Origin: Bog-756 sp963701325 | GTDB lineage: Bacteria > Actinomycetota > Acidimicrobiia > Acidimicrobiales > RAAP-2 | NCBI GenBank assembly: GCA_963701325.1 | Contig: OY969604.1 | Coordinates: 992,001 to 1,056,000 of the forward strand | Reading direction: 5' to 3' | DNA: 64,000 nt | Shown: in pieces, positions 45,311 through 53,813 of the stretch | Layout: every line of letters begins with the position of its first letter | Position numbering within the stretch: the first letter of the stretch is position 1 | Translations under genes and position numbers: made by a program | The notes under the pieces: model-generated | Database searches by the model: none | The model's input: the letters and a program-made list of their open reading frames with translations, nothing else | Told to the model about the DNA's origin: nothing

Positions 45311-46438
45311 GTGCGCGTAGTGACCAACGTCCATGCGATCTCGCCGACGGGCGGCGTCGAGCTGCACACCTTTCAGATGTCCCGGGGGCTCTCCCGCCGT
45401 GGCCACATGGTCCACCTCCTCCACGCAGAGGATGGGTCGCTCGAAGAGGAGTACCGGCAGTTCTGCGCCTCGGTCACAAAGGTGCCGACCGTGGACTATT
45501 GGTTCCCGGTCGGCCACCGCGCCCGGGCCCTCCGGAAGGCGCAGATGGCGCCGGCAGTATGGGCGGCCGTACGGCGACGACCCGACGTCCTCTACGGCAA
45601 CAGGATCTACTCGATGGGCTGGGCCGTCCCAGCCGGCAGGCTGCTCCACACTCCGGTGGTGTGCCATCTCCACGGCCATTCGGACCAACGGCCTTCGGAC
45701 ATCGCCTTCCTCAACCGGCACGTCGATCGGTTCGTACCGGTCTCGCAGTTCGTCGCCGACCAATGGCAGATGTCTGGCCTCGACGCCGCCAAGATCACTG
45801 TCGTGCACAACGCGATCGACCTGGGGGAGTATCCGGCAGGCGGCCTGGCCGAACGGGACAGGGCCCGTCGGCTCCTCGGAGTGCCCGACGACACCTTCAT
45901 CGCCTGCTACCTCGGCCGGCTCGACACCGAGAAGGGTGTGGACGTGCTGCTGCGGGCGTGGCACCGGCTGGGGCTCCCGCCCGATCGGGGCCTGCTGCTT
46001 CTTGTGGGCTCCTCGGTCGCCGACCGCGACGGTGGCTCCCATCTTGGCGAGCTCCACCGACTGGCCGGCCCCGGCGTGATGTTCCTCGGCAACCGGCGTG
46101 ACGTGGTCACTCCTCTCCACGCCGCCGACGTGCTCGTCGTTCCCTCGTTGTTCGACGAGCCGTTCGGCCGCGTGGTCATCGAGGGCTTGGCCACGGGACG
46201 ACCGGTCATCGCCTCCCGGGTCGGTGGGATCCCAGAGATCCTGGCCGGCTCGTTGGACCGATTCTTGGTTGCTCGCGGTGACGACGAGGACCTCGCGAAC
46301 AAGCTGCGTTCGCTCCTGCGGTGGCGGGAGGAGGAGCCCGGGCTGGCACAGGCGTGCACGGCCAGGATCGAACAGTCGTTCCGGCTCGACGGGGCGCTCG
46401 ATCGCGTCGAGGCCATCTTCCGCGCATCCGCCAGGTGA
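45311..46438 (+). CDS. GT4-family glycosyltransferase (paralog of 50611-51720)
   Basis: This 375-residue GT-B enzyme starts VRVVTNVHAISPTGGVELHTFQM (GTG 45311). Later motifs are CHLHGHSDQ, VPVSQFVADQW, VVHNAIDLGEYP, CYLGRLDTEKGVDVLLRA, NRRDVVTPLHAADVLVVPS and FDEPFGRVVIEGLATGRPVI. The N-terminal substrate half and C-terminal donor half are both complete. The unusual string DVVTPLHAAD is shared with the GT4 encoded at 50611-51720, so they are recent duplicates. It probably adds one sugar to the exported polysaccharide. Confidence 0.92.
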   Translation: MRVVTNVHAISPTGGVELHTFQMSRGLSRRGHMVHLLHAEDGSLEEEYRQFCASVTKVPTVDYWFPVGHRARALRKAQMAPAVWAAVRRRPDVLYGNRIYSMGWAVPAGRLLHTPVVCHLHGHSDQRPSDIAFLNRHVDRFVPVSQFVADQWQMSGLDAAKITVVHNAIDLGEYPAGGLAERDRARRLLGVPDDTFIACYLGRLDTEKGVDVLLRAWHRLGLPPDRGLLLLVGSSVADRDGGSHLGELHRLAGPGVMFLGNRRDVVTPLHAADVLVVPSLFDEPFGRVVIEGLATGRPVIASRVGGIPEILAGSLDRFLVARGDDEDLANKLRSLLRWREEEPGLAQACTARIEQSFRLDGALDRVEAIFRASAR

Positions 46439-46600
46439 GCGGCCCGCGGGTGGCGGGCGGCGAAAAGGGAGGCCCCGTGGTGCGACCGATCAGAGCAAGC
46501 GTGGCTCTCGGGACGCCGATCCCTGCCTGTGGGACGGCGACGGCACGCCGGGCTTCCGCATCTGGAGGATGATGGCTCGATGGGCGCTGAGCGAGAGGCG

Positions 46601-48368
46601 ATGATGACGGACGTCGGTGTCGGCAGGGCTGTCACCTCCACGCCCACCTGGTTCGGGCGACCCGCGAGCCCACAGTTCGGCTTTGTGCACACGCCTACCT
46701 CCGGCGCGGTCCGGGGAATGGCGGTGCTCTGCCCGCCCCTGGGTCGGGAGGCGGCCAATGCCCTGCCCGCCTTTCAAGTCGTGGGCGACCGGTTGGCTGC
46801 CGACGGCATCGCCGCCCTTCGGTTCGACTACAACGGCACCGGCGACTCGGCCGGCGCGTGGGGGGACCCAGACCGGTTGGACGAGTGGGTGACCGGTATC
46901 GAGGAGGCCGTGGACTTCGCCAGGCGGGCGACGGAGGCGCCGGTGGTCCTCATCGGCATGCGGATGGGTGCCCTCTTGGCCGCCGAAGCGGTGGCCCGAG
47001 GCACCACGGTGACCGGTATGGTCCTCTGGGACCCCTGCCCGTCCGGACGGGACTTCCTGCGGAGGGAGGTGGCCCTCTTGGCCACCACCTACAGTGCCCC
47101 ACAGGCAGGCGACGGATCCGTCAATGGCCCCGCCTTCACCTACTCGAAGGAGACAGCCGCCGAGCTGGAGGGACTCATCCTGGGTCCCGGCCCGGAGGCG
47201 CACCGAACCCGGACCGTCGTCCTGGCCCGGACCGGGCTTTCGAGCATGCGGTCCGCCCGTGCACGGTTCGCGGCAACGGCCGCGGAGTGGCAGGAAGTGG
47301 AAGGCCAGCCCGGACTCATGGAAGCGTACCCGGACACTCTGGTGCTACCCGAGCAAGCCATGACGGCCGTGTGCCGGTGGACCGGCTCGCTCCTCGACCA
47401 ACGGTCGTTCCCGATCCTGGTCCACCCGGTGCCCTCGGCCAGGGTGCTCACATCGGCCGACGGCCGGTCCATCTCGGAGCGGGCCGTACGGCTCGGACCC
47501 AACCAGCTCTTCGGTGTCCGTACCGAGCCCGACGACGCCGAAGAAGACCGGCTCCCGACCGCCGTCTTCCTCTCGGCTGGTGCCCTCGACCACACCGGCC
47601 CCGGGCGGCAGTGGGTGGCGTTGGCCCGGAGGTTTGCCGGCGAAGGGATTCCCGCCATCCGGGTCGACCTGGACGGCATCGGCGAGTCCTTCGGCAGACC
47701 CGGCCGTCCGCGCAACATCCCGAAGCCGGCCGAGGCGATCGACGACCTGGCCGACCTGGCGGCGGCCCTGGACGACCCCGACGGTCGCCGCCTCGTCTTC
47801 GTCGGTCTGTCGTCCGGCGCCTACCACGCACTCGAGGCCGGCCTCCGGCTCCGACCGTTGGGTGTCTGTGCGATCAACCCAGGGCTGAGGACCGGGTTCG
47901 CCGAGGCGGGCACCGGACGGATCGACCCCCGGCGCCGTGTCGTGAGCCGCATGCCCCGTTCGCTGCGAGCGCTCGCCACGAAGCACTCCCGGATCGCGAC
48001 CTGGCTCTGGCGGGCGCTCCTCCAGGTCCGGGTCCGGGAGTCGCCCCATGCGTCGGTGGCCGGGGTGTGCCGTCGCGGTGCTCGCCTCCTGCTCGTACTC
48101 GCAGAACCCGAACGCGCTCGAGTACGAGCGGTCCCTCTACTGGTCGGTTGTCGAACGCCGCCTCCGCCGACGCGGCCTGCTCGACATACGGGTGATCCGC
48201 GGTACCGACCACTCGCTGTACACGGTCGACGGGCAGAACCAGGCGTATCCGGTCCTGACCTCGTGGATGACAGCGCGCTTTGCCCGCTCGGCGGCAGGCA
48301 CCGCGCCCCGGGGGCCGGAGCGTCCTGGCGCGGGTGGACTGTCCGTCGGCACCGATGCGACGGGGTGA
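46601..48368 (+). pseudogene. Two-domain alpha/beta-hydrolase, frameshifted
   Basis: About 589 residues are encoded in two frames. Each half looks like a serine-aminopeptidase-type alpha/beta-hydrolase. Domain 1 (FGFVHTPTSGAVRGMAVLCPP, then ALRFDYNGTGDSAG) has GMRMG where GxSxG is expected, so its nucleophile Ser is missing. Domain 2 (VRVDLDGIGESFG) has GLSSG. Its catalytic-His end, GTDHSLYTVDGQ, lies after a register change near 48040-48110 that needs one extra base removed. ATG 46601 is preceded by GAGAGG; 46580 is possible. The position in the glycan locus suggests acyl-ester removal or transfer on a sugar. Confidence 0.72.
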
Positions 48369-48396
48369 CCGCCCGAGGAGATGCCCGAACGTGCGA

Positions 48397-49599
48397 TCAC
48401 TGCGGCGTGTTGGCGCCGCCGGCCGCGATCAGCGTGCAGTCGTAATTCTCCCGCAGGCGCGGCAGTACGACCTCGGGTGAGTAGGTGGAGGCGTACCTGG
48501 CTCTGGCTGCAGCCCTGGCCACGGCATTGACCTCGGGGTCGAGCAGTTCGATCACGGCCTCGGCCAGCGCATCGGGGTCGTCTTGGGGTACCACCCGACC
48601 TGCTTGGCCGTCGCCCAGCACCTCGGGGAGTGCGAAGTAGTCGGACACCACGACGGGGACGCCGGACCCGAGAGCCTCGAGCAGGGTGAGCGGCAGGCCG
48701 TCGAACCGTGACGGATAGGCGAAGACCTCGCAGCTCGGGAGGAACTCGGCGAGCAACGTCTCACGCGACAGATAGCCCACACAGGTCACCGCCTCGAGGG
48801 CCTCCCCCGGGAGGGTGGGCGACGGCGCTCCACCGGCGATCCACAGGTGGGCCTCGGGCCGCTTCTGCCGGATCCCCCGAAGCGAGCGGAGCACGGTGTC
48901 GCCGCCCTTGGCCCGGAAGTCTCCGGCTACGAAGCCGATCCGCCCGGGAACCGCCTGGGCCACTGCTCCGGTCGGCATCCCCGACGGGAAGCACGGCACC
49001 ACGCCGATCCGTTCGGCCGGTACGCCGTGGTCGACGTACCACTGGCCGAGGGCGTGGGTGAAGGCCATCACCCGGTCGGCACCGGCGAGGCCGTGTTCGA
49101 TGTGGGCGACACCGAGCAGCTGAGCCAGGACGCCGTCCACCCGATCCGTCACCCGGACCCGCCGCGCTCCCCAACCACGTGCCCGGGAATAGAGCTCAGC
49201 GAGGGGGATTGCGTTGCTGACCACCACCGGGGTCCGTCTCCCGAGCCAGTGGACGCTGTACGTGTGGCAGTGGACGAGGTCGAAGGCGCCGCGGATCTCG
49301 AGGGTGCGGAAGGGCTCGCGGTAGAGCAACCCGGCCCGGCGGAGGTCGTTGAGCCCGTGATCGCGGAGCACCCGTCCAAGGGCGACGACACGTTCGCGGC
49401 GTCCCTGCGCGGTCCGCAGAGCGGAGCGACGCCCGTGCTCTACCAGCTCACCCGAGGCGAGCGCCTCGTCGTAGGGCACGTAGGTCACACCCGGCGGTGG
49501 CTGCTCGAGGAGCGCTTGGGAGTAGACGACGTCACCCATGAAGGGATCGATCCCGGGCAGCGGGCTCATCAGCAGCACGCGGAGCCGCTGTGCAGTCAC
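48397..49599 (-). CDS. GT4-family glycosyltransferase
   Basis: This 400-residue GT-B glycosyltransferase begins RLRVLLMSPLPGIDPFMGDVVYSQ, the usual strand-1 and GG loop region. The C-terminal half has GFVAGDFRAKGGDTVLRSL, LWIAGGAPS, CVGYLSRETLLAEFLPSC, FAYPSRFDGLPLTLLEALGSGVPVVV and LPEVLGDGQAGRVV. The RFDGLPLTLLE motif binds the donor. It converges on the hydrolase gene and diverges from the GT2 gene, so it has its own promoter. The donor sugar is unknown. Confidence 0.92.
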   Translation of the reverse strand: MTAQRLRVLLMSPLPGIDPFMGDVVYSQALLEQPPPGVTYVPYDEALASGELVEHGRRSALRTAQGRRERVVALGRVLRDHGLNDLRRAGLLYREPFRTLEIRGAFDLVHCHTYSVHWLGRRTPVVVSNAIPLAELYSRARGWGARRVRVTDRVDGVLAQLLGVAHIEHGLAGADRVMAFTHALGQWYVDHGVPAERIGVVPCFPSGMPTGAVAQAVPGRIGFVAGDFRAKGGDTVLRSLRGIRQKRPEAHLWIAGGAPSPTLPGEALEAVTCVGYLSRETLLAEFLPSCEVFAYPSRFDGLPLTLLEALGSGVPVVVSDYFALPEVLGDGQAGRVVPQDDPDALAEAVIELLDPEVNAVARAAARARYASTYSPEVVLPRLRENYDCTLIAAGGANTPQ

Positions 49600-49693
49600 G
49601 GCGGAAGGCTACTCGACGTCCCCGGCGATCCAAGGGGAGGAAGCGAAGCGCAGCCACTACCGAGCGATTCACCTCCTTTGCTACGGTCGATTC

Positions 49694-50584
49694 ATGTCCC
49701 CGTCGGTGAGCGTCGTCATCCCTACCCACACCGGGGGATCCCTCGTGCGAGAGGCGGTGGCCTCGGTACGGGCGCAGACCTTCGAGGACTGGGAGATCAA
49801 AGTCGTGTGCGACGGCTGTGACGATCCGATGGACGACCTTGCCGATGACAGCCGCATCGAGGTCATCCATCAACGGCAGAGCGGTGTGGCTCTCGCTCGC
49901 AACGCCGGCTTCCACGCGGCAAGCGGGCGGTGGATCACCTTCCTCGACCACGACGACATCATGTTCCCGGGCAAGCTCGAAGCACAGGTGGCCCAGTTCG
50001 AGGAAGATCCCTCCGTCGGTCTGTGTCACACGCAGTTCGAGCAGGTCGACCCGGAGCGGCGGTTCCTCTGCGTCGGGCACGGTGCCGACGTCCAGTACGA
50101 GGACATCCTCCAGTGTCGCTTCTCTCTCCTCATCTCCACCGCCCTCGTCTCACGCGAGGCGGTCGAGTGTGCAGGGCTGTTCGACCCCAAGACCAAGGCC
50201 GAGGACATCGATTTCGTACTCCGGGTGTCCCGCGCCTTCCGGCTGGCATTCGTCCCCGACGTCCTCCTCCAGTACCGCCGCCACAGCCTGAGCGTTTCGG
50301 GGGACCCCTGGATCCAGTTCCGGGAGGTCGACTACGTGCTGCGCGGCTACCGACGACACCTCGAGAACATCGGGGAGATCGAGTCGCTTCCCCTCATCGC
50401 CCGGGGCCGGAGGACCAACCGGCGGACGAACGCCGAGATCGCGGTGTTGCGGGCGCGCAGTGCAGACCGGCGAACGGGAGGAGGGCTGGTCAGCGTGATG
50501 AAGAACCTTGCCCTGGCCCTCTGCCTCAGCCCCGGGGCGATCACGTCCAACGCACAGGCCTACCTCGCGGTCCGTCGACGCTGA
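49694..50584 (+). CDS. GT2-family glycosyltransferase
   Basis: This 296-residue GT-A enzyme has VSVVIPTHTGGSLVREAVASV, VVCDGCDDP, QSGVALARNAGFHAA and the metal-binding FLDHDDIMFPGK. The acceptor side includes SREAVECAGLFDPKTKAEDIDFVLR (catalytic Asp pair ED). A C-terminal basic helix region follows. ATG 49694 is preferred because the domain begins there. It converges on the third GT4 gene and lies between divergent GT4 genes, with sites on both strands, so the glycan genes are not one operon. Confidence 0.93.
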   Translation: MSPSVSVVIPTHTGGSLVREAVASVRAQTFEDWEIKVVCDGCDDPMDDLADDSRIEVIHQRQSGVALARNAGFHAASGRWITFLDHDDIMFPGKLEAQVAQFEEDPSVGLCHTQFEQVDPERRFLCVGHGADVQYEDILQCRFSLLISTALVSREAVECAGLFDPKTKAEDIDFVLRVSRAFRLAFVPDVLLQYRRHSLSVSGDPWIQFREVDYVLRGYRRHLENIGEIESLPLIARGRRTNRRTNAEIAVLRARSADRRTGGGLVSVMKNLALALCLSPGAITSNAQAYLAVRRR

Positions 50585-50610
50585 CCGAAGGCCGCGCCCG
50601 CTGGATCGCC

Positions 50611-51720
50611 TCAGACACCGACCACCGCCTGCAGGCGGTGCTCGATCTCATCGACCATGGCCGTCAACGTGAAGTGGCGCTCCACGTGGGTCCGACACGC
50701 CAGCCCGAGGTCGGGCTCAGCCGTCCGCCAACCGAACAGCGACGAGAGCATCCCGGCCAGCGCTTCGGTGTCCCCCCGGGGGAAGAGGAATCGGGCGAAC
50801 GGGCCGGTCAGCACCTCGGGCAGCCCGCCGACATCGGCCGCCACGACCGGGCGCCCGGTCGCCATGGCTTCAACCACCACCCGACCGAAGGGTTCGTCCC
50901 ATACCGACGGGACGGCGACGACATCGGCTGCGTGCAATGGGGTGACCACATCGGTCCGGTTGGGTAGCCAGGTGGCGCCGGCATCGCGGAGCCGAGGCCG
51001 GAGGTGCTTGAGGTACTCCACCGTGGCCGGTGAGCCGACGACCATGAGGTGCACTCCCGGCGGTCTCCGCATCCGCTCGAGCGCTTCCAGCAGGACCTCG
51101 ACACCCTTGGTCGGGTCGAGCCGGCCGTAGAACAGGACCACGAAGGCCTCAGGGTCGATGCCGAACTCCTCCCGGGCACGGGTGCGGTCCTCCAGATCTC
51201 CGAGCGGATACGCATCGGCATCGATCCCGTTGTGGACCACCTCGAGCCGCTTCGCCGGAAAACCACCGGACACGAGCTGTCCGCGGAGAAACGCCGATAC
51301 TGCCAGGACCTTGCGCACGCGACGACCGAGCAGGCCGTTCACCACTCGGTGGGTACAGCCGGTCAACCCGTGGAGGTGTGCGACCACAGGGCGGCGCGAC
51401 CCGGTGCCGGTGGCCACCGCCCACGGCAACACCTGCATCCGGTGGGCGTAGACCACGTCTGGACGGGTGGCCATCCCGGCCCGCACCGCCGCGGCCAACG
51501 GGCGGGAGGCGGCCCGGGACCCGCGGACATGCAGGTCGAGCAGGGGTACCTGGGCCACCGCCGCTCCAGCCGCCTCGTACTCATGCCGGAACGGACCGTC
51601 GTCGACGTAGGCGACAGTGACCCCGTGACCGCGCCGGCAGAGTGCCACGGTCGTCTGGAGGGTCTGGACCGTGATCCCGTTCGTGGGCCCGAGGTCCTGG
51701 ACGTTCGTCAGTATTCGCAC
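50611..51720 (-). CDS. GT4-family glycosyltransferase
   Basis: This 369-residue GT-B enzyme begins VRILTNVQDLGPTNGITVQTL (GTG 51720). Conserved parts are AHLHGLTGCTHR, VVHNGIDADAYP, LFYGRLDPTKGVEVLLEAL, NRTDVVTPLHAADVVAVPS and WDEPFGRVVVEAMATGRPVV. It is closely similar in plan and motifs to the GT4 at 45311. It starts two bases after the Wzm stop, so it is translated with the ABC exporter genes and should act on the exported glycan. Confidence 0.92.
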   Translation of the reverse strand: MRILTNVQDLGPTNGITVQTLQTTVALCRRGHGVTVAYVDDGPFRHEYEAAGAAVAQVPLLDLHVRGSRAASRPLAAAVRAGMATRPDVVYAHRMQVLPWAVATGTGSRRPVVAHLHGLTGCTHRVVNGLLGRRVRKVLAVSAFLRGQLVSGGFPAKRLEVVHNGIDADAYPLGDLEDRTRAREEFGIDPEAFVVLFYGRLDPTKGVEVLLEALERMRRPPGVHLMVVGSPATVEYLKHLRPRLRDAGATWLPNRTDVVTPLHAADVVAVPSVWDEPFGRVVVEAMATGRPVVAADVGGLPEVLTGPFARFLFPRGDTEALAGMLSSLFGWRTAEPDLGLACRTHVERHFTLTAMVDEIEHRLQAVVGV

Positions 51721-51722
51721 GC

Positions 51723-52538
51723 TCAGATCACGTCGGCGAACCCGCGCTCCATCTGCTCGAAGACGAGCGCGCCTCCGAGGAACACCAAGACGGGGATCAC
51801 GAAGGAGAGGACGAACTCCCAGTTTGCCGGAGCGACCTGGCGTGCAAGGGACCACTGGAACTCCTGGAGCAGCCAGGTCAACGGGTTGAGATCGTAGACC
51901 CAGCGGTAGTTCTTCACCGCAGTGACCGAATAGGCGATCGGGCTCGCGTAGAGGAGGAACTGCAGCATGTACGGGACGAAGTAGTTCACGTCGCGGTAGC
52001 GCACGGTGAGCGCGGCGGAAAGCAGCCCTACGCCGCTCGCCAGGAGCATCACCTGAACCGCCCACACCGGGAGCAGGAAGGCCTGTGGACCCGGGTTGAT
52101 CCCGTTGACGATCCAGAGCGCGGCCAGGAATGCAGTAGAGACCAGGAAGTCGACCAGATTCGAATAGATGGTGGCCAGGGGCACCAGCATGCGGGGGAAG
52201 AAGACCTTGGACACCAGGTCGCGGTTGGAGACCAGCGATCCCTGGGCGCGCGTCACGATTCCGCTGAACAGGTTCCAAGCCAGGAGCCCGACGAAGACGA
52301 AGACCAGGTAGGGGACGTGCGGAACGGTCAGCTTGGCGACCTTGCTGAACACGAGGGTGAAGACGAGGGAGACGAGGAGCGGCTGCAGGACGACCCAGAC
52401 CACGCCCAGCACCGTTTGGCGGTAGCGGAGGGTCACATCGCGGGCGCCAAACCGGTAGAGAACCTCACGCGCCTCCCACAGCTCTCCGACCTTGGGGAGC
52501 GAGAACCTCCCCGGGGGGGTGATGACGATGTTGGCCAC
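51723..52538 (-). CDS. ABC-2 polysaccharide export permease (Wzm type)
   Basis: This 271-residue permease has about six membrane helices. The N-terminal amphipathic part reads ARDVTLRYRQTVLGVVWVVLQPL, followed by the typical FVGLLAWNLF and LVSNRDLVSKVFFPRMLVP loop. With the Wzt-type ATPase encoded directly upstream (six bases between genes), it would export an undecaprenyl-linked polysaccharide across the membrane. The family also includes teichoic-acid exporters. Confidence 0.92.
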   Translation of the reverse strand: MANIVITPPGRFSLPKVGELWEAREVLYRFGARDVTLRYRQTVLGVVWVVLQPLLVSLVFTLVFSKVAKLTVPHVPYLVFVFVGLLAWNLFSGIVTRAQGSLVSNRDLVSKVFFPRMLVPLATIYSNLVDFLVSTAFLAALWIVNGINPGPQAFLLPVWAVQVMLLASGVGLLSAALTVRYRDVNYFVPYMLQFLLYASPIAYSVTAVKNYRWVYDLNPLTWLLQEFQWSLARQVAPANWEFVLSFVIPVLVFLGGALVFEQMERGFADVI

Positions 52539-52544
52539 GGATGC

Positions 52545-53774
52545 TCAGCTCTGGGTGTAGTCGAAGTCGGGGTAGACCACGCCGTGGTCGGTGCCGTCCG
52601 GGGTGGTCGGAAACGAATACGGCGTCACCGGGAGCACCTGGAAGTGACAGGCCTGCTCCCAGATATCCGTCGCACGTCCGCCGGCATGGATGAAGACATC
52701 GACGGTGTAGGCCCCTGGCTTGAGCCACGGCGTGCGGACCCTGAGCCGGCCCTGGGCATCGGTCGCGGGATCGAGCCAGAAGTCGACCACCCGGGAGTCG
52801 CACTGGGCGATCACCATGCCGTCCTCGTTGTTGATGAAGCACGAGAGGTGGTAGCGGCTGCCGAAGTCGGGATGCGCTCCGACCGAGAACTCGACCACCA
52901 GGTCATCTCCCGGCTTGGTGATGTCGTCGGCCACCGCGACCTTGGAGAACCGGATCTCGCCGGTGCCGGGTCGGTGCGTGGCCACCTCGAGCTGCGGGGC
53001 CTCCCGTGCAAAGCTGCGCTTGTACTCCTCCATGGCCTCCTCCACGGTGCCGTGCAGCACCAGGCGGCCCGCGTTGAGATAGAGCGCCGAAGTGCAGAGG
53101 TCCGACACGGTCTGGAGCTGATGGCTGACCACGAGCACCGTCCGGCCGTCCCGAGCCACCTCACGCATCTTGCGCAGACACTTCGCCTGGAAATCCGAGT
53201 CTCCGACCGCCAACACCTCGTCGACCGCCAGGATCTCGGAGTCGAGGTGGGCAGCCACTGCGAAGGCGAGGCGGATGTACATGCCGGTCGAGTAGCGCTT
53301 GACCTGGGTGTCGAGGAACCGTCCGGTCCCGGCGAATTCGACGATCGCGTCGAAACGCTGGCTGATCTCCTTGCGACGCATGCCGAGCAGGGTGCCGTTG
53401 AGGAAGACGTTCTCGCGGCCGGTCAGCTCCGGGTGGAACCCGGTGCCCACCTCGAGCAGGCTGCCCACCCGCCCACCGAGCTCGAGGCGCCCGGTCGTCG
53501 GCGCGGTGATCCGGTTGATGATCTTGAGCAGCGTGCTCTTTCCTGCCCCGTTACGACCGATGATGCCGACCACCTCGCCCCAGCCGACCTCGAAGGACAC
53601 GCCGTGGAGGGCATCGAACTGCTCGGGCTTCTGCTTCCGGCCCCGCATCCTCTTGAGGAGTGCCTCGGCCGCGTAGTTGGTCCGCTCTTCCCGTCGGAAC
53701 ACACGGTACGTCTTGGAGACGTCCGAGACGACGATGGCGGAACCGTCAGGCACCATGGCTACGTTAGACGCCAT
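52545..53774 (-). CDS. ABC export ATPase with glycan-binding C-terminus (Wzt type)
   Basis: This 409-residue ATPase has Walker A GRNGAGKSTLLKII near residue 73. The signature is the polysaccharide-exporter variant RYSTGMYIRLAF. Walker B is ILAVDEVLAVGD, and the H-loop VSHQLQTVSD is intact. Residues about 265-405 form a beta-rich Wzt C-terminal domain, which in homologs recognises the finished end of an O-antigen chain. Its presence suggests that export depends on a terminal modification. It leads the wzt-wzm-GT4 unit and is close to lepA. Confidence 0.93.
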   Translation of the reverse strand: MASNVAMVPDGSAIVVSDVSKTYRVFRREERTNYAAEALLKRMRGRKQKPEQFDALHGVSFEVGWGEVVGIIGRNGAGKSTLLKIINRITAPTTGRLELGGRVGSLLEVGTGFHPELTGRENVFLNGTLLGMRRKEISQRFDAIVEFAGTGRFLDTQVKRYSTGMYIRLAFAVAAHLDSEILAVDEVLAVGDSDFQAKCLRKMREVARDGRTVLVVSHQLQTVSDLCTSALYLNAGRLVLHGTVEEAMEEYKRSFAREAPQLEVATHRPGTGEIRFSKVAVADDITKPGDDLVVEFSVGAHPDFGSRYHLSCFINNEDGMVIAQCDSRVVDFWLDPATDAQGRLRVRTPWLKPGAYTVDVFIHAGGRATDIWEQACHFQVLPVTPYSFPTTPDGTDHGVVYPDFDYTQS

Positions 53775-53813
53775 GGCGTGGCGGGTCCTGGGTTCATCCG
53801 GGACCCGATCGGC

